The position numbers and the translations under genes were made by a program. 64,000 bases of DNA from Streptomyces sp. NBC_01235 (lineage in GTDB: Bacteria; Actinomycetota; Actinomycetes; Streptomycetales; Streptomycetaceae): contig NZ_CP108513.1 of assembly GCF_035989285.1 (NCBI RefSeq), positions 7,502,001 through 7,566,000 of the forward strand, given 5' to 3'. How positions within the stretch are numbered: position 1 is the first letter of the stretch; every line of letters starts with the position of its first letter. The notes under the pieces are model-generated. The model had not been told where the DNA came from, searched no databases, and saw nothing but the letters and a program-made list of their open reading frames with translations. Shown here piece by piece: positions 7,390 through 15,078 of the stretch.

Positions 7390-7450
7390 CCGGCCGCTGA
7401 TCGATCCGCCCCGATGGTCGTAACGCCGGGTTCGACTCCCGGCGGGGGCG
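7358..7450 (+). ncRNA. tRNA-like structure
   Basis: GCCCCCG (7358-7364) pairs perfectly with CGGGGGC (7443-7449); pairing extends to 10 bp when flanks are included (7355-7364 with 7443-7452). Directly before the 3' arm is a canonical T arm: CCGGG, TTCGACT loop, CCCGG (7426-7442). Inside, CGGCC (7365-7369) pairs with GGCCG (7392-7396) around a GCAC/GTGC hairpin, and ATCG (7400-7403) pairs with CGAT (7412-7415). The 93-nt form lacks a normal D arm and anticodon loop, so it is not a standard tRNA; a mimic, a degenerate tRNA or an element-specific RNA are the options. Confidence 0.45.
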
Positions 7451-7510
7451 CTACGGCCGCTGTCCTGCGGTCGCGCCGCGTATCGCACGCGGCTTCACCT
7501 CCAACGGCGA

Positions 7511-7540
7511 GCGGCTCCCGGGGTGCCACCCGGGAGCCGC
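7511..7540 (+). promoter_or_regulatory. Strong hairpin in leader of DUF6284 gene
   Basis: GCGGCTCCCGGG (7511-7522) and CCCGGGAGCCGC (7529-7540) form a 12-bp stem with loop GTGCCA, ending 20 nt before the GAGAGGA ribosome site of the next gene. No T tract follows. It may be a terminator/attenuator, an RNA-processing site or a stabilising structure. Confidence 0.5.
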
Positions 7541-7576
7541 AATCGGGCCGTTCACCCTTCGAGAGGAACACGACCC

Positions 7577-7843
7577 ATGAAGATTCTCTCTCTTCGTCTG
7601 CTGACCGCCATCGACGCGGCCGAGAACGACCGCGAGCCGACGGCTGCGGAGCTGGACGCCATCGACACCGAGATGCCGCTCATCCGGGCGGAGGTCGAGG
7701 AGCTGGACGTTCGGATCAGCCTGCTGGACCGGCCGGTGACCGAGCTGGACGCGCGCCGGCTGCGCCGGGCCCGCCGCAAGGTGCTGGCCGCCCGCCGCGA
7801 CCTGGCCAACCGGGACGGTGTCGTTGCGCCGGTGGTGGCGTAA
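7577..7843 (+). CDS. DUF6284 family protein
   Basis: The 88-residue protein starts MKILSLRLLTAID, then PTAAELDAIDTEMPLIRAE and a basic helix (LRRARRKVLAARRDLAN). This pattern matches the DUF6284 proteins I know from Streptomyces integrative elements; no function has been assigned. ATG 7577 has GAGAGGA about 10 nt upstream. It overlaps the next gene as TAATG. It is probably helical throughout, without membrane segment or signal peptide. Confidence 0.75.
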   Translation: MKILSLRLLTAIDAAENDREPTAAELDAIDTEMPLIRAEVEELDVRISLLDRPVTELDARRLRRARRKVLAARRDLANRDGVVAPVVA

Positions 7844-8130
7844 TGGCACGGGAGTTCACGGCGCAGATGTCCGTGTTCAAGGGGCGGTGGCGCCTGTACG
7901 TGGTCCTGCTGAACACGACCGACGCGTGGCCGGAGTTCGGCTTTGACCGGGCCCTACCGGTGCCGACGTTCACGGAGCGTACGGAGGCGCTCAGCGTGCT
8001 CGGCTTCGAGCCGGTACCGGGCGCTGAATGGGCGTGGACCGAGGACAGCGAGACCTACGGTGACCCCGCCTCGCCGGTCGTTCTGATCGCCGCGACGCGG
8101 GTGCGTTCATGGACGGGGGCGGGCTCGTGA
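7843..8130 (+). CDS. DUF6303 family protein
   Basis: The 95-residue protein (MAREFTAQMSVFKGRWRLYVVLLNTTDAWPEF...) matches the DUF6303 pattern: a short beta-rich domain with WRLYVVLLNT, PTFTERTEALSVLGFEPVPGAEWAW and a SPVVLIA end. Found in AICE transfer operons; function unknown. Start overlaps the DUF6284 stop (TAATG) and its own stop overlaps the next GTG (GTGA), so it is translated as part of a tightly coupled operon. Confidence 0.75.
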   Translation: MAREFTAQMSVFKGRWRLYVVLLNTTDAWPEFGFDRALPVPTFTERTEALSVLGFEPVPGAEWAWTEDSETYGDPASPVVLIAATRVRSWTGAGS

Positions 8131-9134
8131 ACGCTGTTCAGATCCGTTCAGCGGAGCGGGCACTGTCGGTCGGTACGTGGCTGATCGTGGCGGGCGCGAT
8201 GCTCTACTCGATCCTTACTGTCACTCCCCTCGCCGCCGCTCACACCCCGGACAGGTGGAAGTGGACCGCGCCGATCCTGCCGCTGGTCGTCGATGCCGCG
8301 GTGGTGATCGTGGTCCGCCTGGATGCGGTGCTGGCCCGGCTCGGAGGGCACGGCGGGTGGTGGCCGGTCGTGCTGCGCTGGATGACCGGCTGCATGACCC
8401 TGGCCCTGAACATCGCCGACTCCGCGCTGCACAACGACCTGGTGGGCGTGGCTGTGCACGCGGTCGCGCCGCTGCTGCTGATCGTCACCGCGGAAACCGG
8501 GCTCGCCTACCGGCGCGCGATCGCCGCGGCCGTAGCTGAGCTGGAGATGCGGCAGCAGGCACAGCGCGAAGCCCACGAGAGGGCTGTTGTCGAGCGGCGT
8601 GAGACGGCCGCGCGGCTGGCCCGTGAGGAGCGCGAGCACGCCGCGCTGCTGGCGCGTGAACAGCGTGAACACGAAGCCCGCCTGATCCGCGAGCAAGCCG
8701 AGCGCGAGGACCGGGCCCGCCGTGAGGAACGCGAGCGTGCCGAGTCCCGCGAGCAGGCCGAGCGGGAGGCGCGTGAACGCGCTGAACGCGAGCGTGAACA
8801 GCAGGCGCGCGAGCGTGAACGCCGTGAGCGCGAGGCCGCTGAGCGTGCCGAGCGGGAGCGGGCCGCGCGGGCGGAGCGTGAACGCCGCGAACACGCTGAG
8901 CGTCAGGCCCGTGCCGAGCGTGAACGCGCCGCGCTGCTGGCCGCCGGGCCCGCTGTCGAGAAGCTCCCCGAGGACCGCGCCCGTGCCACCGTCCAGGCCG
9001 CGTTCGAAGCCGGGCTCGCGGTGCGGTCGGCTGCGGAGCTGTGCGGCTGGTCGGTGGGCTGGGTGTCCACCCGCTACCAAGAATTCCGCGACGCCGGCCA
9101 CCCCGCGTTCGAGGCTGACGGGGCGATGGTCTGA
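8127..9134 (+). CDS. DUF2637 membrane protein with long coiled coil and C-terminal HTH-like segment
   Basis: GTG 8127 overlaps the preceding stop (GTGA); 335 residues. The first ~130 residues hold four hydrophobic helices typical of DUF2637 proteins of actinobacterial mobile elements (LIVAGAMLYSILTV, ILPLVVDAAVVIVV, MTLALNIADSALH, VAPLLLIVTAET). Residues about 135-275 form an unusually long, highly charged Glu/Arg/Ala coiled coil. The C-terminal end (AAELCGWSVGWVSTRYQEF) resembles a helix-turn-helix. The combination suggests a membrane-anchored DNA-contacting or scaffold protein in conjugal spread. Function is not established. Confidence 0.75.
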   Translation: MNAVQIRSAERALSVGTWLIVAGAMLYSILTVTPLAAAHTPDRWKWTAPILPLVVDAAVVIVVRLDAVLARLGGHGGWWPVVLRWMTGCMTLALNIADSALHNDLVGVAVHAVAPLLLIVTAETGLAYRRAIAAAVAELEMRQQAQREAHERAVVERRETAARLAREEREHAALLAREQREHEARLIREQAEREDRARREERERAESREQAEREARERAEREREQQARERERREREAAERAERERAARAERERREHAERQARAERERAALLAAGPAVEKLPEDRARATVQAAFEAGLAVRSAAELCGWSVGWVSTRYQEFRDAGHPAFEADGAMV

Positions 9135-9517
9135 TGCCGACCGCCTACGCGAAGTGCTTCGACCCGAACGGGGCCCGCTTCGGCATACCGACGTACCCGT
9201 GGCGCATGGCCCCTGACGGCTACGCCACCCGCCGACAGCTCCGCACCCGCGGCTTACGCCCCGGTGGTCAGCCGGTCGCCGCCCAGGTGATGGTGATCAA
9301 CCGCCACGCCTGCGGCCCCCGCGTCGCCTTCCTCTACCGCCTTGACCTGGCGAGGCCGGTCCGGCCGATGACGTCCCGCAAGTGGGGCGCTCTGGCGTTG
9401 GCCATGCTCGCCCGCCGCACCTGCCCTCGCTGCGAGTTGGACGTCGGCTACTGCATCCCCCGCCGCTACGGCATCTGCGGCCTGTGCCTCGCCGCCGAAG
9501 AACAGCGCGCCGCCTGA
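9134..9517 (+). CDS. RRQRL-type zinc-binding protein
   Basis: ATG 9134 overlaps the previous stop (TGATG); 127 residues. The segment YATRRQLRTRGLRPGGQPVAAQV carries the RRQ-R-x-LRPGG signature of the small RRQRL-motif zinc-binding proteins common on Streptomyces plasmids. The C-terminal half has a zinc ribbon: CPRC (residues about 96-99) and CGLC (about 114-117). Likely nucleic-acid binding. Exact role in transfer unknown. Confidence 0.7.
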   Translation: MPTAYAKCFDPNGARFGIPTYPWRMAPDGYATRRQLRTRGLRPGGQPVAAQVMVINRHACGPRVAFLYRLDLARPVRPMTSRKWGALALAMLARRTCPRCELDVGYCIPRRYGICGLCLAAEEQRAA

Positions 9518-9545
9518 ACCCCTTTCGACACCTGGGAGTTTCGCT

Positions 9546-10046
9546 GTGTCCAGCCGTACCCGCTCCCGTGGCCCGAAGAGGGCCGCGGGGGTTCACACCG
9601 TCCAGATCCCGCGTCAGCGTGGGCGCCGCGGCGCGCAGCCGTTCGTGGTCGTCGTCCCCGAGCGCCCGTCCCTGACCCGTGAGGCGTTCGGCTTCCTCGG
9701 CCGTCTGCTGTGGAAGCACCGCCGCGGCGTGACGCCGCTCGCTCTGGCCGTGGCCGCGCTGCCGCTGACGGCGCTGCTGCACTGGTGGGCGTGGTGGTCG
9801 GGACTTCTGCTCGCCCCGCTCGCCGTCGCCCCGCTCGGGTGGCTGGCGTTCGCGCTGCGGCGCCGCCCGGCAGGCCGCTCCGTGCTGCTGTGGCGCATCG
9901 GTCTCGCCGCGGGTGCCACGTCCGCGCTGACGTGGCTGTCCCTGGCCGTCACCTTCGGCCTGATGGCCGGTCCGCTCCTCACGCTGTGGCTGCTGATCAC
10001 GCTCGCCGCTCAGACGGCGTGGCTGGTCATCAGCCGCAAGAACTGA
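9546..10046 (+). CDS. Transfer-operon membrane protein
   Basis: GTG 9546 with GGGAG about 8 nt upstream; 166 residues. The N-terminal ~55 residues are basic and cytoplasmic-looking (SSRTRSRGPKRAAGVH). Four hydrophobic helices follow: LALAVAALPLTALLHWWAWW, LLLAPLAVAPLGWLAFAL, LAAGATSALTWLSLAVTFG, GPLLTLWLLITLAAQTAWLVI. Position between zinc protein and traA/traB suggests a spread (Spd) protein that helps intramycelial transfer. Family not identified by sequence. Confidence 0.6.
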   Translation: MSSRTRSRGPKRAAGVHTVQIPRQRGRRGAQPFVVVVPERPSLTREAFGFLGRLLWKHRRGVTPLALAVAALPLTALLHWWAWWSGLLLAPLAVAPLGWLAFALRRRPAGRSVLLWRIGLAAGATSALTWLSLAVTFGLMAGPLLTLWLLITLAAQTAWLVISRKN

Positions 10047-10060
10047 AAGGGGGGCGGGCC

Positions 10061-10336
10061 GTGTTCGGCGCACGCCGCACCGTCCTGCTGGACCGCTCGT
10101 GGGCGTACGGCTCACGGGCGGCCCGCTGGATGGCCGTTCTCGTCCACACCGTCTCGGGTCAGTCCCGGTGGCGGCCGACCGACCTGTACGCCGCCGCCGT
10201 CACTGCACGGTTCGCGGCTTCCCACCGGCTCATCGAGCAGGCCGCCGACCGGGTCGACGACGGATGGGCCGTCGGCCGCATCACGACGTCTCCCCTGCTC
10301 GGGTCGATCACCGTCTTCGAGGAGGACGACGAATGA
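10061..10336 (+). CDS. Small transfer-operon protein
   Basis: GTG 10061 follows an AAAGGGGGGCGGG ribosome site and encodes 91 residues (VFGARRTVLLDRSWAYGSRAARW...). Its stop overlaps the ATG of the TraA-like gene (ATGA). A central stretch (WRPTDLYAAAVTARFAASHRLIEQAADRVDDGW) is helical. No membrane helix is clear. Family not recognised; placed by operon context among AICE transfer genes. Confidence 0.6.
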   Translation: MFGARRTVLLDRSWAYGSRAARWMAVLVHTVSGQSRWRPTDLYAAAVTARFAASHRLIEQAADRVDDGWAVGRITTSPLLGSITVFEEDDE

Positions 10337-10929
10337 GCACTCCCCCCAACGGTGCCCCGGCCGGACAGGCCCCCTGGGGCACCCCCGGCAGCAACGGCGG
10401 CGCCCCGTCCGCCGGCCGGACCCGGCACACGCACAAGGAACGCACCTTCAACGTCAACTTCGGCCCCGGCAACGGCAACGGCAACGGCAACAGCAACGGC
10501 CAGGCCCCGAACGGCGCCCGGGCCGGCGGCGGGGGCGGGGCGGCCGACCGGCACCAGGGCGACCGGCTGATCTACGCGATCGAGCGGATCGAGATCCGCT
10601 CGGACAAGGACATCCTGGCCCTGGCCAAGGCCATCAACCACCTGGGCCGTGAGCTGTACCTGATCCTCGGCATGCGCGCGGAAGAGCTGAACGGCGTCCT
10701 CTCGCAGTACCGCGGCAAGTGGTACACCTTCGGCGCGCAGTCCCGGATCAAGGCCCGGCTGGTCTCCGCTCACCTGAAGGTGTCCGCGGAAGCCGCCAAG
10801 GCGCTCGGGGTCGGCGCGCTGAAGATGGCACACGCCTTCGACCGGCACTTCGTCAAGCCGGAGCAGGAGGCCAAGCAGAAGCGCAACGGCAAGACGGCCC
10901 GCCCGACGTTCACAATCGGGGAGGACTGA
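10333..10929 (+). CDS. Plasmid transfer protein TraA-like
   Basis: ATG 10333; 198 residues. The N-terminal third is Pro/Gly/Asn-rich with a GN repeat (GNGNGNGNSNG, encoded near 10466-10500). The rest is a folded domain (DRLIYAIERIEIRSDKDILALAKAINHLGRELYLILGMRAEEL...) with a basic C-terminal end (KPEQEAKQKRNGK). This domain is what database annotation calls TraA in Streptomyces elements and always precedes the TraB translocase; it overlaps traB by TGATG. Biochemical role is not known; an accessory of TraB is a reasonable inference. Confidence 0.65.
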   Translation: MSTPPNGAPAGQAPWGTPGSNGGAPSAGRTRHTHKERTFNVNFGPGNGNGNGNSNGQAPNGARAGGGGGAADRHQGDRLIYAIERIEIRSDKDILALAKAINHLGRELYLILGMRAEELNGVLSQYRGKWYTFGAQSRIKARLVSAHLKVSAEAAKALGVGALKMAHAFDRHFVKPEQEAKQKRNGKTARPTFTIGED

Positions 10930-13073
10930 TGGCCCGCCGCGACCGCGACAACACCCCCGCCGTGCGCGGGTGGGACGGCCAGAGCGGCTACGCGCTCGCC
11001 ACGATGCCCGGCGGCCGGGGCGGTGTCCTGTCCACCATCGGCAACCACCTCGCCGCGAAAGCGGCGCCGTACCTGCCGCCCTGGATCGGCGCCGCCGTCC
11101 TCCCCCCGGTTGCCGGGTGGGGGGTCAACGAGATGTGGGGCGACAGCGCCCTGTCCGCCGGTCTCGCGTCGGCCGGCATGGGCGCCGGGGGCGTCCTGCT
11201 GTCCGCCGTGACGTGGGCGGTGGCCGGCGGCACCAACAAGTTCCGCCGCTACCGCCGCGCGCAAGCGACCGCGAGCGTGGCCGCGGGCATGGGGTGGCTG
11301 ACCTGCTCGGTCTCTGCCGGACCGTTCGGCCACCCCATGACCGACCTGTGGCTGCTCGGGGGCGGGCTGTTCGCCGCGTCCTGGAACGTCCGGCAGATCA
11401 TGCGTAACGCCCACGATGAGACCGAGGAGAGTGAGACCAGCGGTCTGGGCAAGCTCGCCGAAGCGATCGGCCTGGAGAAGGTGCAGGTCAAGAACGCGCG
11501 TGGCAACGGCAAGGGCATGGTCTCCGCTGAAGTGGTCGTGCCGCCCGGCAAGACCATGGAGGACGTCCAGGCCGCCGCGCCGAAACTCGCGGCGGCGCTG
11601 CACGTCCCGCCGTCCGCGGTCACCGTCGACCGCAACCCGGACAACGCCGCCCGCGGCACGTTCTCCGCCCGCGTCGCCGACCTGCTCAGGGACGGTGTCC
11701 CGTTCCGTCCGCCGACCGAACTGGGCATGCTGCCGACGGAGCCCATTCCGGTAGGCCTGTACGCCGACGGCGAAGTGTGGTGGATCAACCCGTTCCTCGC
11801 CGAGATCCTTCAACACCTGCTGGTCATGGGCGTCACCGGCTCCGGTAAGTCGGAGTTCGCCCGTACCGTGCTCGCGCACCTGATGACCCGCCGCAAGCTC
11901 TCGATCTGGCTCATCGACCTGTCCAAGGGTGAACAGACGGTCGGGCACATGGCGGACGGCCTGGACTGGTTCGTCGACAAGAACCGCGGCGGACAGCGCG
12001 AGGCGAAAGCCATGCTGCGCTGCCTGCCCGACGTGATCGCCGCGCGCGGCACCGAGCTTGCCAACGAGGGGCTCGACCAGTGGACCCCCGCATCCAAGCT
12101 CAACGCCATGGTGGTCTGGATCGAAGAGGCCGCCGACGTCGCCGACTTCGACGTCCTGGACAAGATCGCCCGCGCGGCCCGGTCGGTGGGTATCTGGCTG
12201 GTCATCAGCCTTCAGCGCGCGTCGTGGAAGAACGTGTCCACCGACGTGCGCGCCAACCTCCAGGCCGCCGCGTGCTTCGGTGTCGACGAAGCCTCCGACG
12301 CCGGGTTCTGCCTGCCCGACCGCGTCACCGAATCCGGTGCCATTCCGGACTGGGGCGCGGACCGGCCCGGCTACGCCTACGCCACCGGTATGAACATCCC
12401 CGCAAAGCGGTGGACGACCGAGGTACGCGGCTCCCTGACCAAGACGGTCAAGGAACAGATCCGGGCCATGGTGCTGGCCGCCGCCGCGGTCCGTGACCCG
12501 CTCGACGACGTCTCCGCACGGGCCGCCGGTCTCGCCTACGAGCGGCGCACCCACCAGGGCACCAACCGCACCAACGCCCCCGCCACACAGACGGCGCCCG
12601 CCCCGCTGCACCCCGCCCCCGCCTCCGTGCCGGAGTGGGACGACAGGGAGGACGACGACGTGGACGCCGTGGACCCCGCGATCGAGGAGGCCGCCGCCAT
12701 GGAACTCCAAGACGCCTACGACGACGTCATGGCGCAGATCCCGGCCGACCCGGAGCCGGATGCTCCGTACGCCCGCCTCCGCCTGGAGGACGACGTACCC
12801 GACACCGACCCGGACACGGACCTCACCTTCGAGCAGGCGGCCCGGCCGTCCACCGAAGAGGCCCGCTCCATCCTGTACGGCCAGATCGACGCATGGGCCG
12901 CACAGGACCGGCTCACCTTCGAGCCGGGCGACCTGATCCCCGCCACGGTGACCGCCGGCCGCTCCCGGCCCTGGCTTCAGGGGGAGCTTAAGAAACTCAC
13001 CGAACAGGGCGTCCTGGCCCGCGACGGACAGGGCGAGTACACCATCGTCCGCCCGGTCGCCGTCGCCGCCTAG
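10929..13073 (+). CDS. traB: Conjugal FtsK/SpoIIIE-type DNA translocase TraB (TraSA)
   Basis: The 714-residue protein has N-terminal membrane helices (about 50-68, 75-100, 112-130, 138-155), a linker, and an FtsK-type motor with Walker A GVTGSGKS (301-308) and Walker B MVVWIEEA (about 389-396). The last ~75 residues form a winged helix (LIPATVTAGRSRPWLQGELKKLTEQGVLARDGQG). In Streptomyces plasmids TraB alone moves double-stranded DNA between hyphae, and this winged helix recognises 8-bp TRS repeats in the clt locus. A palindrome cluster starting 18 bp after the stop is a good clt candidate. The ~150-residue acidic region before the winged helix is probably flexible. Confidence 0.9.
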   Translation: MARRDRDNTPAVRGWDGQSGYALATMPGGRGGVLSTIGNHLAAKAAPYLPPWIGAAVLPPVAGWGVNEMWGDSALSAGLASAGMGAGGVLLSAVTWAVAGGTNKFRRYRRAQATASVAAGMGWLTCSVSAGPFGHPMTDLWLLGGGLFAASWNVRQIMRNAHDETEESETSGLGKLAEAIGLEKVQVKNARGNGKGMVSAEVVVPPGKTMEDVQAAAPKLAAALHVPPSAVTVDRNPDNAARGTFSARVADLLRDGVPFRPPTELGMLPTEPIPVGLYADGEVWWINPFLAEILQHLLVMGVTGSGKSEFARTVLAHLMTRRKLSIWLIDLSKGEQTVGHMADGLDWFVDKNRGGQREAKAMLRCLPDVIAARGTELANEGLDQWTPASKLNAMVVWIEEAADVADFDVLDKIARAARSVGIWLVISLQRASWKNVSTDVRANLQAAACFGVDEASDAGFCLPDRVTESGAIPDWGADRPGYAYATGMNIPAKRWTTEVRGSLTKTVKEQIRAMVLAAAAVRDPLDDVSARAAGLAYERRTHQGTNRTNAPATQTAPAPLHPAPASVPEWDDREDDDVDAVDPAIEEAAAMELQDAYDDVMAQIPADPEPDAPYARLRLEDDVPDTDPDTDLTFEQAARPSTEEARSILYGQIDAWAAQDRLTFEPGDLIPATVTAGRSRPWLQGELKKLTEQGVLARDGQGEYTIVRPVAVAA

Positions 13074-13090
13074 CACTACCCACCGTGACG

Positions 13091-13225
13091 CCCTGACTGT
13101 CAGGGCCGCGCTCTGACTCTGACAGTCAGGGCGCGGCCCGGCCCATAGAGAAGTCAGGAAATCCCGGCCTGACATCCCACCTGACACCCGCTTCTGACTG
13201 TCAGCCCCTGCCCTCTGACAGTCAC
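13091..13225. repeat. Cluster of CTGAC-W-GTCAG palindromes; candidate clt (TraB-binding) locus
   Basis: Four palindromic copies of CTGAC[T/A]GTCAG occur within 135 bp: 13093-13103 (extended to the 15-mer 13091-13105), 13119-13129, 13194-13204 and 13215-13224 (last base diverged). Extra half sites CTGAC/GTCAG lie at 13113-13117, 13152-13156, 13169-13173 and 13181-13185. Two of the palindromes are also framed by a GGGCCGCGC/GCGCGGCCC inverted repeat (13103-13111 and 13131-13139). The cluster fills the gap between traB and the next gene, where clt lies in other Streptomyces elements. A regulator-binding array is the alternative. Confidence 0.65.
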
Positions 13226-13248
13226 GATCTGTGATCGGAGAACCGGCC

Positions 13249-13701
13249 GTGACCTACCCCATCGAGCCCTACCGACCCCCCGCCCCGACCGTCGTCGAAG
13301 CCCTGCCGACCGCACCCCTCATGCCCGTACAGCCGGGCCCGGTGCCGACCGCGGCCGTGCAGAGCATCGTGCTCCCCGACGGCCGCGTCGTCACCGGCTA
13401 CACCCTCACCCCCGCCCACTTCCCCGCGCCCGTCCCGCCGCAGCCGGCCGTCTCCCGGACGGCGGTGAACGTCGCTCTCGGAGGGGTCGGGTTCGCCGCA
13501 GTGTGCGGCGGCCTGGTTCTGCTGACGTCGTTCATCGCAGCCCTGACCGCGTTCATCACCCAGCTCATCACGCTCGCCGCGGTCATCTTCGGCGGATGGA
13601 TCGCCGTGCAGATCTTCGGCAGCACCCGCCACACCTCCGGGGGCGGGACCACGGTCAACATCCGCAAGGCCGTCATCAAGCGCAGCCACTTCCACGGCTG
13701 A
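13249..13701 (+). CDS. SpdB-like spread membrane protein
   Basis: GTG 13249 with GGAGA about 9 nt upstream gives 150 residues; an earlier in-frame GTG at 13231 has no such site and touches the palindrome cluster. A Pro-rich N-terminal ~75 residues precede two hydrophobic helices (VNVALGGVGFAAVCGGLVLLT and ITQLITLAAVIFGGWIAVQIF) and a short basic tail. Proteins of this layout after traB are called Spd (spread) proteins and aid plasmid movement through the mycelium. Assignment rests on layout and place. Confidence 0.6.
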   Translation: MTYPIEPYRPPAPTVVEALPTAPLMPVQPGPVPTAAVQSIVLPDGRVVTGYTLTPAHFPAPVPPQPAVSRTAVNVALGGVGFAAVCGGLVLLTSFIAALTAFITQLITLAAVIFGGWIAVQIFGSTRHTSGGGTTVNIRKAVIKRSHFHG

Positions 13702-13713
13702 AGGAGAACCCAA

Positions 13714-14508
13714 TTGCGCTTCTACCTGACCACCCACAAACGGCACTGGCTGCGTCTCACCGACGTGCCCCTGTTCCTGAAGTCCGAGCACTTCGAACGC
13801 GCCGTCAAGTGGGACGAAGCCCGCGGACCCTACGCCGTCGACTCCGGCGGCTTCATGGACCTGAAGGACAACGGCACCTGGACCCGCCCGCCTCGCAAGT
13901 ACGTCGATGACCTGCGCCGCATCTGGGAACACGTCGGCCCGTACGACTGGGCCGCCCCGCAGGACTGGATGTGCGAGAAGGCCATCATCGAGGGCGGTTG
14001 GTTCGGAGGACAGTACTTCGTCGGCACCCACCTCAGCGTGGAAGAACATCAGCGACGCACGGTGAACAACTTCCTCGAACTGCGCTCCCTCGCCCCCGAC
14101 CTGCGCATCGCCCCTGTCATCCAGGGTCGCAGGATCCCTGAGTACGAACGGTGCGTGGAGTTGTACGAGAAGGCCGGGGTGGACCTGCGGGCCGAACCGG
14201 TCGTCGGGCTTGGCTCGGTGTGCCGGTTGCAGTCCACCCGTGAGGGTGCCGCGATCGTCACCGCGATGGCCGCGCACGGCTTCAGGCTGCATGGCTTCGG
14301 CTTCAAGATCCTCGGTCTGGAACGCGTCGGTCACCTCCTGGCCTCCGCGGACTCCGCCGCTTGGAGCTCCCACGCCCGACACCGGTCCCCGCTGCCAGGC
14401 CACACGCACAAGAACTGCGCCAACTGCTTCGACTACGCCATGCGCTGGCGCACCCGCGTTCTGGCCGCCATACCCGTCTGGCAACAGCCCCTGCTCAACG
14501 CCGCCTGA
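13714..14508 (+). CDS. DpdA-like TGT-fold protein (7-deazapurine DNA modification family)
   Basis: TTG 13714 preceded by AAGGAGAA; 264 residues. The motif DSGGFMDL (about residues 44-51) corresponds to the nucleophile region of tRNA-guanine transglycosylase (DSGGFQ), and VIQGR and GLGSVCR match the later substrate-binding loops. A C-terminal H-x7-H...CANC cluster may bind zinc. The DpdA family exchanges guanine in DNA for a 7-deazaguanine base. No other Dpd genes or queuosine-type synthesis genes lie in the window, so substrate supply and activity are open. Its position between spread and ssb genes recurs in Streptomyces elements, in my recollection. Confidence 0.7.
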   Translation: MRFYLTTHKRHWLRLTDVPLFLKSEHFERAVKWDEARGPYAVDSGGFMDLKDNGTWTRPPRKYVDDLRRIWEHVGPYDWAAPQDWMCEKAIIEGGWFGGQYFVGTHLSVEEHQRRTVNNFLELRSLAPDLRIAPVIQGRRIPEYERCVELYEKAGVDLRAEPVVGLGSVCRLQSTREGAAIVTAMAAHGFRLHGFGFKILGLERVGHLLASADSAAWSSHARHRSPLPGHTHKNCANCFDYAMRWRTRVLAAIPVWQQPLLNAA

Positions 14509-14532
14509 CCCACCGTTAAGGGAGACCGCAGC

Positions 14533-14988
14533 ATGTCGTTCGGAGAGACTCCGATCACCATCATCGGCAACCTGACCGCCGACCCTGAGCTGAAGTTCAC
14601 CGAGGGCGGCGCAGCGCTCGCCCGCTTCACCGTCGCCGCCACCCCGCGCACCTTCGACCGCGAGAGCAACCAGTGGAAGGACGGCACGTCCACGTTCTTC
14701 CGCTGCGCCGCCTGGCGCGCGCTTGCCGAACACGTCGCCGAGTCGCTGACGAAGGGTTCGCGGGTGGTGCTGTCCGGGCGGATCCGACAGCACGACTGGA
14801 AGACCCCGGAGGGCGAGAACCGTTCGATGCTCGCCGTGGAGGTCGACGAGATCGGCGCGTCCCTGCGCTTCACCACCGTGACTATTAACGGCAAGCGCCC
14901 GACCCGCACCGCCCCGGCCGGGGACGACGCATGGGCCACGACCGGCAGCACGGCGGCCAACGCAGCCGACGCCGAACCCCCGTTCTAG
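14533..14988 (+). CDS. ssb: Single-stranded DNA-binding protein
   Basis: The 151-residue protein has an OB-fold SSB domain (ITIIGNLTADPELKFTEGGAALARFTVAA, TFFRCAAWRALAEHVAESLTKGSRVVLSGRI) and ends with EPPF, a variant of the acidic C-terminal tip (usually DDIPF/DEPPF) that binds partner proteins. It is an element-encoded paralogue of the chromosomal SSB. It probably protects single strands during element replication or transfer. ATG 14533 is preceded by AAGGGAGA. A hairpin terminator follows 8 bp after the stop. Confidence 0.92.
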   Translation: MSFGETPITIIGNLTADPELKFTEGGAALARFTVAATPRTFDRESNQWKDGTSTFFRCAAWRALAEHVAESLTKGSRVVLSGRIRQHDWKTPEGENRSMLAVEVDEIGASLRFTTVTINGKRPTRTAPAGDDAWATTGSTAANAADAEPPF

Positions 14989-14995
14989 CTACGCC

Positions 14996-15039
14996 AAGGG
15001 CGGCCCCCCACTCACGCCAATGATCGCGGGGCCGCCCTT
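14996..15039 (+). terminator. Stem-loop terminator after ssb
   Basis: AAGGGCGGCCCC (14996-15007) pairs with GGGGCCGCCCTT (15028-15039), 12 bp, loop 20 nt, followed by GTCAACC. It separates the transfer/ssb genes from the methyltransferase-replication group. Confidence 0.6.
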
Positions 15040-15078
15040 GTCAACCAGTCACCCATCAAGGAACTGGAGACATCCAGC

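Noticed and set aside
7426..7450. Left attachment site formed by tRNA 3' end
   Set aside because: The T arm and acceptor differ from the tRNA-Arg 3' end at many positions and the segment lies between regulatory and transfer genes, not at an element end.
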